A program made the position numbers and the translations under genes. DNA of 5,008 nucleotides from NCBI GenBank assembly GCA_947074125.1, contig CAMTOM010000143.1, positions 1 to 5,008 on the forward strand, in the 5' to 3' direction. The notes beneath the pieces are model-generated. The model was not told where the DNA came from. It searched no databases and saw only the letters and a program-made list of their open reading frames with translations. The stretch comes from an uncultured Desulfovibrionaceae bacterium (GTDB lineage: Bacteria; Desulfobacterota; Desulfovibrionia; Desulfovibrionales; Desulfovibrionaceae). Positions 1 through 5,008 of the stretch are shown piece by piece (the first letter of the stretch is position 1; every line of letters starts with the position of its first letter).

Positions 1-362
1 TCACAGATTTTGTCAGGATCTTTTTCTGCGATACAAATATCGTACACATCCACAGCTGCAAACATGTTAAACAGGACGCCCTTGCCTTCCATGACGGGCT
101 TGCCCGCTTTGGGGCCAATATTGCCCAGACCGAGAACGGCAGTGCCATTGGAAACAACAGCAACCAGATTGGCGCGTCCGGTGTAGAGGTCGACGAGGCT
201 TTCATCAGCATGGATGGCAAGACATGGTTCTGCGACGCCTGGAGAGTAAGCCATGGAAAGATCTTTTTGAGAGCCACAGACAACAGTGGGGAGAACTTCT
301 ACTTTTCCTGGACGGGGCAGAGCGTGATAAGCAAGCGCTTCTTCCTTGGTATACAGAGCCAT
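1..362 (-). CDS. NAD(P)-dependent malic enzyme, N-terminal part (runs off the window)
   Basis: Oxidative decarboxylation of malate to pyruvate and CO2 in the cytoplasm with NAD(P)+. The frame is open from an ATG at 362 to the window edge, giving 120 residues plus two bases, so only the N-terminal malic domain is present; the NAD(P)-binding domain lies outside. Visible family motifs are AYSPGVAEPC at about residues 38-47 with the expected catalytic Tyr39, SNGTAVLGLGNIGPKAGKP at 71-89, and VMEGKG with the likely catalytic Lys94. The start is supported by AAAAGGA at 371-377, 8 bases upstream of the ATG. It follows the fumarase beta gene by 36 bases with no terminator, so it is probably the last recognised gene of the same transcript and uses the malate made by fumarase. 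Cofactor preference and total length, including whether it carries a phosphotransacetylase-like C-terminal domain as in MaeB, cannot be judged here. Family assignment is very secure. Confidence 0.95.
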   Translation of the reverse strand, partial: MALYTKEEALAYHALPRPGKVEVLPTVVCGSQKDLSMAYSPGVAEPCLAIHADESLVDLYTGRANLVAVVSNGTAVLGLGNIGPKAGKPVMEGKGVLFNMFAAVDVYDICIAEKDPDKIC

Positions 363-398
363 AAGCTGTGTCCTTTTGGAGAGGTTAAGGGTGAGTGA

Positions 399-941
399 TT
401 AGGATAGGGTAGGAGTAACGTACAGTTCTCCACCGTGTGCATCATTGATGACCAGCAGTGGAAAATCTTCAACAGTCAGACGGCGTACAGCTTCTGCCCC
501 AAGGTCTTCATAGGCGATAACTTCCGCACTTTTTATGCAGCGCGAAATAAGCGCACCCGCGCCACCAGTAGCGCCCAGATAAACACCAACATGTGTTTGC
601 ATGGCATCGCGCACTTCAGGATTGCGCCGCCCTTTGCCAATTGTAGCACCGAGCCCCAATCCATACAGGCGGGGTGCGTAAGCATCCATACGGTAAGAAG
701 TTGTGGGACCTGCGGAGCCGATGGCATAACCTGTCGGTGCTGGGGCTGGTCCCATGTAATAAATTGCCGCTCCCTTGATGTCAAAGGGAAGGGATTCGTC
801 TTTATCCAAGGCATCAACCATGCGCTTGTGTGCGGCATCCCGTGCGGAGTAGATAATGCCGCTAAGAAGAACAATATCTCCAGATTGCAACTGCGCGAGA
901 TCTTCTTTGGCCAATGGTGTTTTCAGATGATAGGTAGCCAT
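399..941 (-). CDS. Class I fumarate hydratase, beta (C-terminal) subunit
   Basis: Smaller subunit of the two-subunit, iron-sulfur-dependent fumarase that interconverts fumarate and L-malate in the cytoplasm. It corresponds to the C-terminal domain of single-chain FumA/FumB enzymes and to TtdB of L-tartrate dehydratase. The protein is 180 residues, normal for this subunit. Motifs seen are LLSGIIYSARDAAHKRM at about 26-41, YYMGPAPAP at 61-69, the signature AGPTTSYRMD at 77-86, IGKG at 101-104 and YLGATGGAGAL at 121-131. The frame is open further upstream to an ATG at 977, but the start at 941 is preferred. It gives the usual MATYHLKTPL N-terminus, follows a nine-base Shine-Dalgarno sequence at 948-956, and its ATG shares one base with the alpha-subunit stop (TGATG), which implies translational coupling and equal production. 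L-tartrate dehydratase is the alternative by homology, but the fumarate reductase and malic enzyme neighbours favour fumarase. Confidence 0.94.
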   Translation of the reverse strand: MATYHLKTPLAKEDLAQLQSGDIVLLSGIIYSARDAAHKRMVDALDKDESLPFDIKGAAIYYMGPAPAPTGYAIGSAGPTTSYRMDAYAPRLYGLGLGATIGKGRRNPEVRDAMQTHVGVYLGATGGAGALISRCIKSAEVIAYEDLGAEAVRRLTVEDFPLLVINDAHGGELYVTPTLS

Positions 942-1780
942 CAGAGTATCACCTCCCCATGACGGGATGAGTGGCATTGTACATTCACTGCCACAGGCAG
1001 ACTGGCAATGTGACAGGGCATAACTTCCATTTTTACAGCAAGACAGGTGGTATTGCCGCCAAGTCCCATGGGGCCTACACCCAGCGCATTGATGGCTTCG
1101 GTCAGTTCCTGTTCACGCGCTGCTATTTCCGGATCCGGATGTGATACAGGGATGGGGCGGAAAAGAGCCTGTTTTGCGAGGATGGGAGCCATGTCAAATG
1201 TGCCTCCCACGCCAACGCCCACAATAGTGGGAGGGCAGGGATTGGGTCCGGCCTCTGCCATACGCTGGACAACAAAATCCCGAATGCCTTTCCAGCCTTG
1301 TGAAGGGGTCAGCATGGTGGCACGGCTCATATTTTCAGAGCCACCCCCCTTCGCCATATAGCGAATACGCAGCGTTTCACCAGGCACAAGATCGGTATGG
1401 ATCATGGCAGGGGTGTTGTCTCCAGTATTTTTGCGAGTAAAGGGATTGCAGGCAGATTTGCGCAAAAACCCCTTGTCATATGCTTCAATGGTGGCTTTGG
1501 TCAGCACATCATGCAGTGAGCCACCCTCAATACGCACATCCTCACCATATTCCACGAAGAAAACAGCAAGTCCTGTATCCTGACACAAGGGAAGACCGGA
1601 TGTGGCAGCGTATTCTGCGTTTTCCAGAAGCTGTCGGAATATTTCTTTGGCAACAGGAGTGCTTTCCTTTGCCTGTGCGTTTTTAAAAGCTTCAAGGACA
1701 TCATCGCGAATGATTTTATTCGCTTTGAGGATCATTGCCACAACATGACTGTGCAGTGTTTGGGCGCTAATGTTTTTCAT
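941..1780 (-). CDS. Class I fumarate hydratase, alpha (N-terminal) subunit
   Basis: Iron-sulfur-bearing subunit of the two-subunit class I fumarase, which hydrates fumarate to L-malate and reverses this; the exposed [4Fe-4S] cluster makes such enzymes oxygen-sensitive. The protein is 279 residues, a full-length alpha subunit. The three expected cluster cysteines are visible: Cys66 in PLCQDTG, Cys182 in NPCPPTIVGVGVGGTFD and Cys246 in GGNTTCLAVK. KGGGSENMSR at 144-153 and MLTPSQGW at 156-163 are also family hallmarks. The frame is open up to 1960, but that extension lies inside frdB. The ATG at 1780 gives MKNISAQTL and a normal N-terminus, with a weak purine-rich GAAG about 10 bases upstream. 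The start lies 14 bases inside the end of frdB, and the stop overlaps the beta-subunit start by one base, so translation is probably coupled across three genes. L-tartrate dehydratase alpha is the homologous alternative; context argues for fumarase. Confidence 0.95.
   Translation of the reverse strand: MKNISAQTLHSHVVAMILKANKIIRDDVLEAFKNAQAKESTPVAKEIFRQLLENAEYAATSGLPLCQDTGLAVFFVEYGEDVRIEGGSLHDVLTKATIEAYDKGFLRKSACNPFTRKNTGDNTPAMIHTDLVPGETLRIRYMAKGGGSENMSRATMLTPSQGWKGIRDFVVQRMAEAGPNPCPPTIVGVGVGGTFDMAPILAKQALFRPIPVSHPDPEIAAREQELTEAINALGVGPMGLGGNTTCLAVKMEVMPCHIASLPVAVNVQCHSSRHGEVIL
948..956 (-). promoter_or_regulatory. Ribosome binding site deciding the fumarase beta start
   Basis: On the minus strand these bases read GGAGGTGAT, a nine-base perfect complement to the usual 3' end of 16S rRNA. 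It ends 6 bases before the ATG at 941. It lies within the last codons of the alpha subunit and selects 941 over the in-frame ATG at 977. Confidence 0.85.
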
Positions 1781-2552
1781 GACAGCAGCACTTCTTTTCC
1801 AGACGTCCGCGCAGAGACTGGGGAATAATATTTTTGACAGAATGCAGGGCGAGCATGCGACGCATGATGCCAAGCTGATCCTGCAAGGGCAGACTCTTGG
1901 GGCAGACATCTTCACAGCCCAAAAGACCCATGCAACCGAAGACGCCGTCATTATTGCCAATCAAGTCATAAAAGTCCTGCTTGCCGCGATTGTCGCGTGG
2001 GTCAATATGGAAACGTGCCATGCGGTTAATGGAGGTTGCACCCAAAAAGTCTTCCCGCATACGTGCTGTGCCACAGGCGGCAACACAGCAGCCACACTCA
2101 ATACAGCGATCCAGTTCAAAGATTTCCGTAGCGAGGGCATTTGCCATACGCGTTTCCTGCGCATTTTCATCAAAAGGCGTATTGGTGTGTACCCAGGCCT
2201 CGATACGTTTGCCCACATCGCGGAACCAGGTACCAGTATCTACGGAAAGATCTCCTATTAACTTGAAGACAGGCAGAGGATGCAGTGTAATATGCTCAGG
2301 GAGACTGGTGGTTTGTGTGCTGCATGCCAGACCAGGGCGACCGTTGATGACCATACCGCATGAACCACAGATACCAGCGCGACAGCAGAAGTCAAATTGC
2401 AGTGTGGGATCCTGTGTTTCACGTATCTGCATGAGCGCCACAAAAAGGGTCATGCTGGGGTGTTCCTCCAGATGGTATGATTGCATGTATGGCTTGCTGG
2501 AGGGATCAAGCGGGTTATAGCGCAATGCTTCTATATGCAGTTTGCGTCCCAT
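1767..2552 (-). CDS. frdB: Fumarate reductase (or succinate dehydrogenase) iron-sulfur subunit
   Basis: Electron-transfer subunit linking the FAD of FrdA to the haems of FrdC on the cytoplasmic face of the inner membrane. It has 261 residues. The N-terminal ferredoxin-like domain carries the [2Fe-2S] ligands Cys57, Cys62 and Cys65 (CCRAGICGSC) and Cys77 (PGLAC). The C-terminal domain carries Cys150, Cys153 and Cys156 (CIECGCC) with Cys217 for the [4Fe-4S] cluster, and Cys160, Cys207 and Cys213 (GCMGLLGCEDVCPKSLPL) for the [3Fe-4S] cluster. This spacing matches the menaquinol-type enzyme of Wolinella within one residue, recalled from memory. The start has AAGGAG at 2558-2563, 5 bases upstream. 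It is 81 bases from frdA, a spacer holding a hairpin, and overlaps the fumarase alpha gene by 14 bases. The C-terminus ends KKCCCHEKH, an unusual cysteine-rich tail not needed for the canonical clusters. Direction (fumarate reduction or succinate oxidation) cannot be read from sequence; fumarate reduction is inferred from context. Confidence 0.96.
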   Translation of the reverse strand: MGRKLHIEALRYNPLDPSSKPYMQSYHLEEHPSMTLFVALMQIRETQDPTLQFDFCCRAGICGSCGMVINGRPGLACSTQTTSLPEHITLHPLPVFKLIGDLSVDTGTWFRDVGKRIEAWVHTNTPFDENAQETRMANALATEIFELDRCIECGCCVAACGTARMREDFLGATSINRMARFHIDPRDNRGKQDFYDLIGNNDGVFGCMGLLGCEDVCPKSLPLQDQLGIMRRMLALHSVKNIIPQSLRGRLEKKCCCHEKH

Positions 2553-2587
2553 GGGAACTCCTTATTGATTGCTGTTGCGGAAAGGGG

Positions 2588-2619
2588 CTTTCAGAAACAT
2601 ATCTGATATGTGCTGAAAG
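2588..2619 (-). other. Intercistronic RNA hairpin between frdA and frdB
   Basis: CTTTCAG at 2588-2594 pairs exactly with CTGAAAG at 2613-2619, and inside it ACATAT at 2597-2602 pairs with ATATGT at 2606-2611 around a three-base loop. Only a 2-by-1 internal bulge interrupts 13 base pairs. In the transcript it lies about 14 bases after the frdA stop and about 35 bases before the frdB start. No uridine run follows its 3' side (CCCCTTTCC comes next), so a strong intrinsic terminator is unlikely. An mRNA processing or stability element, or a weak attenuator, is plausible but inferred. Confidence 0.7.
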
Positions 2620-2633
2620 AGTGCTGTCTTCTC

Positions 2634-4502
2634 TTATCCTTGCTTGTTGGGTGAACCAAAGGGGCGAATCATTTCTTGCGGGATTTCCGCTGTAATGATT
2701 TTGCCGCCACCATAGCCACGTTCGCCAGGAGGCAATTCAAAATGAGGTGTGGCGGGTTCATATTTGAGCACGGGCAGGCTTTCTCCCTCTTTCCAGTACG
2801 CCAGAGTGCGTACAAGCCAATCTTTATCATTACGTTCGGGATAGTCTTCACGGGCGTGGGCACCACGGCTCTCTGTGCGCATGAGTGCGCCATATGCTGT
2901 GCAGAGTCCCAGCTTGATCATGCCACGGATACGCAGCGCCAGAGCGAGTTCAGGGGCACCTCCTACAGCACGTCCCGTCAGGGCGATCTGTTCGGATCTG
3001 ACCAGAAGTTCCTGAAGCTTGTCCACGGCTTTTTGCAGTTCTTCGCCTTTGCGGAAGATGCCAACATTGTCCATCATGGTTTTATGGAGTTCGGCGCGCA
3101 GAGTGAAGCAGTTTTCACGTCCCTTGCGTCCGCTGGCCATGTCATCAATGCGTTCCTGCACCTGGAGTGCGGTTTGCTTCATGGCGAGAGTGTTGAATGT
3201 GGTATCTGTTCCTTGCAGATATTCCACAACCTTCTTGCCTACAATGCGTCCGGCAACAACGGTTTCCGCAAGAGAGTTGCCGCCAAGACGGTTGAAACCG
3301 TGCATATCCCAACAGGCGGCTTCGCCCGCAGAGAAAAGCCCTTTCAAGCCGTACGCAGCCCCATCGCGATTGGTGCGTACACCACCCATGCTATAATGGT
3401 GGGTTGGGCGGACGGGGATAAGCTGATGAATGGGATTGACGCCCAGGAATTTTGTCGAAATGTCATAGACTTCGCGCAAATTGGTCGTAATATGCTTTTC
3501 GCCAAGATGACGTATGTCCAGCCAGAGGTGGTCACCGTAGGGGCTTTTTACACCAAGTCCTTTGCGCATATGTTCTGTCATGCGGCGCGAAACAACGTCG
3601 CGTGAAGCCAGTTCTGCTTTTTCAGGCTCATAGTCGGGCATGAAACGGTATTCATTGACATCAAGCAGAGTTCCCCCATCGCCACGACAGCCTTCTGTGA
3701 CCAGAATGTCCGTGGGCACGGTGCCTGTGGGGTGAAACTGCACAGCTTCCATATTGCCAAGAGGAACACAGCCCGTATCCAGTGCTGTGATCTGACCGCC
3801 GCCATCACAGATGATAGCATTGGTTGTGGCAGGATACACACGTCCATAGCCACCAGTAGCAATGAGAGTTACCTGTGCGAAATAGGCAACGAGTTCACCA
3901 GTGCGCAGGCAGCGTGCGATACAGCCCATACATTTGTCGCCATCATGAATCAGAGCCTCAGCCTGTGTACGGTCATGTACGGCAACGCCCATTTGAAGCA
4001 GGCGGCTGTCGAGAGTGAAAAGAACAGAGTGTCCTGTGCCGTCTGAAGTATAGCAGGTACGCCATTTTGCTGTACCGCCAAAAGCTCTGGAGTGAATCAG
4101 GCCGCGCTTTTCTTCTTTTTCTTCAGCCTGAAAGGGCTTGCCGCCTTTGTAGTAGGTGTGAACACCAGGATCAACGCGGCTCCAGGGAACGCCCATCCAT
4201 GCCATTTCGCGCATGGCGATGGGAGCGGTATCGGCAAATAAGCGTGCGACGTCCTGATCGCATCCCCAGTCTGAACCTTTAACAGTATCAGTGAAATGGA
4301 TGTCAGGAGAGTCTCCTTCACTCATGGCAGAATTGCCGAGGGCTGCCTGCATGCCTCCCATAGCGGCTGAAGAGTGAGAACGCTTGGGGGGAACAAGTGA
4401 GAGGCAGATAACGTCAAATCCAGCGGCAGCCGCTTCCACGGCAACGCGCTCGCCTGCAAGGCCAGCGCCCATGCACAGGAGATCCGTATGATATATGCGC
4501 AT
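2634..4502 (-). CDS. frdA: Fumarate reductase flavoprotein subunit
   Basis: Catalytic subunit that reduces fumarate to succinate at a covalently bound FAD on the cytoplasmic side of the membrane. It has 622 residues, in range for the family. The dinucleotide fold GAGLAGE is at about 12-18. RSHSSAAMGGMQAALGN at 41-57 contains His43, the expected attachment site of 8-alpha-histidyl FAD. Active-site residues at family positions include Phe141, Gln255 and His257 (VQFHPTG), Thr269/Glu270, the proton-donating Arg301 (SRDVVSRRM), His369 (RPTHHYSMGG) and Arg405 (HGFNRLGGNSLAE). The C-terminal helical domain has RGAHAREDYPERND at 546-559. The frame is open upstream to 4604, but that extension overlaps frdC and lacks family similarity; the ATG at 4502 gives MRIYHTDLLCMGAG. 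It starts 14 bases after the frdC stop. Tight linkage to a di-haem cytochrome b and to fumarase favours a menaquinol:fumarate reductase over an aerobic succinate dehydrogenase. A CMGCIARC motif at 191-198 is odd. Confidence 0.97.
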   Translation of the reverse strand: MRIYHTDLLCMGAGLAGERVAVEAAAAGFDVICLSLVPPKRSHSSAAMGGMQAALGNSAMSEGDSPDIHFTDTVKGSDWGCDQDVARLFADTAPIAMREMAWMGVPWSRVDPGVHTYYKGGKPFQAEEKEEKRGLIHSRAFGGTAKWRTCYTSDGTGHSVLFTLDSRLLQMGVAVHDRTQAEALIHDGDKCMGCIARCLRTGELVAYFAQVTLIATGGYGRVYPATTNAIICDGGGQITALDTGCVPLGNMEAVQFHPTGTVPTDILVTEGCRGDGGTLLDVNEYRFMPDYEPEKAELASRDVVSRRMTEHMRKGLGVKSPYGDHLWLDIRHLGEKHITTNLREVYDISTKFLGVNPIHQLIPVRPTHHYSMGGVRTNRDGAAYGLKGLFSAGEAACWDMHGFNRLGGNSLAETVVAGRIVGKKVVEYLQGTDTTFNTLAMKQTALQVQERIDDMASGRKGRENCFTLRAELHKTMMDNVGIFRKGEELQKAVDKLQELLVRSEQIALTGRAVGGAPELALALRIRGMIKLGLCTAYGALMRTESRGAHAREDYPERNDKDWLVRTLAYWKEGESLPVLKYEPATPHFELPPGERGYGGGKIITAEIPQEMIRPFGSPNKQG

Positions 4503-4512
4503 GACAGTTTTT

Positions 4513-4518
4513 CTCCTT
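4513..4518 (-). promoter_or_regulatory. Ribosome binding site deciding the frdA start
   Basis: The minus strand reads AAGGAG here, 10 bases before the ATG at 4502, and overlaps the frdC stop codon (TAAGGAG). It supports the short frdA start over the in-frame ATG at 4604 and suggests that translation passes from frdC to frdA. Confidence 0.8.
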
Positions 4519-4914
4519 AAACGGCTAAATAGTGGAAACGGAGCGTAGTAATAATTCCAAGAGCGATATACGCGGCCAGCAGGATATAGGTACGGCGCTG
4601 CCATTTGGCGCGATTTGCCTGTGTTACATAGCCGAACTTAATGCCCACACGGAACAGACCAAGGGTGAGGTGGATGCCACCGCAAACAAGCAGAACCATA
4701 TAAAATGGTGTCCATCCTCCCTGTTCACGCAAAGCACTTTGTTCTGCTGTGATGGGCAGCGTGCTGAGAGCCTCATACATATGAATACTGGCAAGAACCA
4801 AAACAACGATCGCTGTAGCAACCTGAAGAAGCCACTCCCAGGTGCCTTGATGACGCATTTCGCGTGCATGTCGCAGGTAAACAGTCAAGCCGCCAGGGGT
4901 AAAGGGCATTGTAC
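4517..4914 (-). CDS. frdC: Fumarate reductase di-haem cytochrome b subunit, 5' truncated by artefact
   Basis: Membrane anchor that oxidises menaquinol and passes electrons through two b haems to FrdB. About 130 genuine residues remain, counted from the Met codon at 4907-4909, which is probably internal. Three hydrophobic helices are visible: about residues 26-45 (WLLQVATAIVVLVLASIHMY), 68-90 (PFYMVLLVCGGIHLTLGLF and following) and 107-123 (TYILLAAYIALGIITTL). His43 and His80 match the third and fourth haem-ligating histidines of Wolinella FrdC (His143, His182, from memory). The N-terminal two helices, with the other two ligands, are absent because the sequence runs into an Illumina adapter at about 4915. 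Roughly 90-100 residues are therefore missing. The reading frame continues to 5005 only by chance, so those extra residues must not be annotated. The exact end of genomic sequence is uncertain by a few bases. The gene is probably whole in the organism and lies first in the frdCAB set. Confidence 0.9.
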
Positions 4915-5008
4915 ACACCGGAAGAGCGTAGTGTAGGGAAAGCGTGTACGCCCTTGTAGATCTCCAGCTCGACGGCGGACCTGTGCACCCGATCAACTCA
5001 ACCATTCT
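4915..5008 (+). other. Illumina TruSeq P5 adapter read-through at the contig end (not genomic)
   Basis: Positions 4919-4947 match the reverse complement of the TruSeq universal/P5 adapter at 27 of 29 bases: CGGAAGAGCGT, one mismatch, GTGTAGGGAAAG, one mismatch, GTGT. The preceding ACAC at 4915-4918 fits the adapter's leading AGAT with two mismatches. Ten bases later GTAGATCTC at 4956-4964 matches the next adapter block, and the bases between sit where an i5 index would be. From about 4965 the match decays, as in a low-quality read tail. Translated on the minus strand it gives TLSLHYALP and HAFPTLRSS, close to the familiar adapter-derived peptides found in contaminated assemblies. It should be trimmed. 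The adapter sequence is recalled, not searched. Confidence 0.93.

Noticed and set aside
435..962. Plus-strand open frame of 175 codons
   Set aside because: It is antisense to the fumarase beta gene, which has clear family motifs; no ribosome site or recognisable protein on the plus strand.
942..977. Upstream ATG for the fumarase beta subunit
   Set aside because: The nine-base Shine-Dalgarno at 948-956 and the TGATG overlap point to 941, which also gives the usual N-terminus.
1781..1960. In-frame N-terminal extension of the fumarase alpha subunit
   Set aside because: It lies inside frdB and translates to a cysteine-rich, unrelated sequence; the ATG at 1780 gives a normal alpha-subunit length.
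2588..2619. Intrinsic terminator after frdA
   Set aside because: The stem is AT-rich in its upper half and is followed in the transcript by CCCCTTTCC rather than a U-run; frdB follows at once with its own strong ribosome site.
2676..3605. Long plus-strand open frame of 309 codons
   Set aside because: It lies wholly antisense to frdA, whose motifs and active-site residues are fully conserved over the same bases; the plus-strand translation shows no recognisable domain.
4503..4604. In-frame N-terminal extension of frdA
   Set aside because: It overlaps the frdC coding sequence and lacks flavoprotein similarity; AAGGAG plus ATG at 4502 gives the standard N-terminus.
4915..5008. Possible mobile-element junction or novel N-terminal domain upstream of frdC
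   Set aside because: The abrupt change in sequence character is fully explained by the ordered match to the Illumina adapter.

Overview
The window holds one minus-strand gene cluster, read from high to low coordinates: frdC (5' end missing), frdA, frdB, class I fumarase alpha subunit, class I fumarase beta subunit, and a malic enzyme cut off by the left edge. All reading frames inside the genomic part are intact. Genes overlap or sit 14-81 bases apart with no convincing terminator between them, so a single transcript is likely. The plus strand carries no credible gene.

The proteins fit an anaerobic, menaquinone-using bacterium. The fumarate reductase is of the Wolinella/Desulfovibrio type: a flavoprotein, a three-cluster iron-sulfur protein and a di-haem cytochrome b. 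It is followed by a two-subunit oxygen-sensitive fumarase and a malic enzyme. From memory, the order frdCAB-fumarase-malic enzyme is typical of Desulfovibrionaceae. Base composition looks roughly balanced by eye, less GC-rich than many Desulfovibrio. The family-level assignment is an inference.

Together the genes form a fumarate/malate module. Fumarase interconverts fumarate and malate, malic enzyme oxidises malate to pyruvate and CO2 with NAD(P)H, and fumarate reductase takes electrons from menaquinol and reduces fumarate to succinate at the inner membrane. This is the enzyme set for fumarate (or malate) dismutation and fumarate respiration; the reductase could also run as a succinate oxidase.

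Region by region: 1-362 malic enzyme N-terminal part; 363-398 short spacer; 399-941 fumarase beta; 941-1780 fumarase alpha; 1767-2552 frdB; 2553-2633 spacer with a strong hairpin; 2634-4502 frdA; 4517 to about 4914 the 3' part of frdC; about 4915-5008 not genomic. This last stretch matches the reverse complement of the Illumina TruSeq universal (P5) adapter and then decays into noise. It truncates frdC, removes the operon's upstream region, and creates a false N-terminus on the frdC reading frame. I found no undescribed biological system; the most important anomaly is this artefact.
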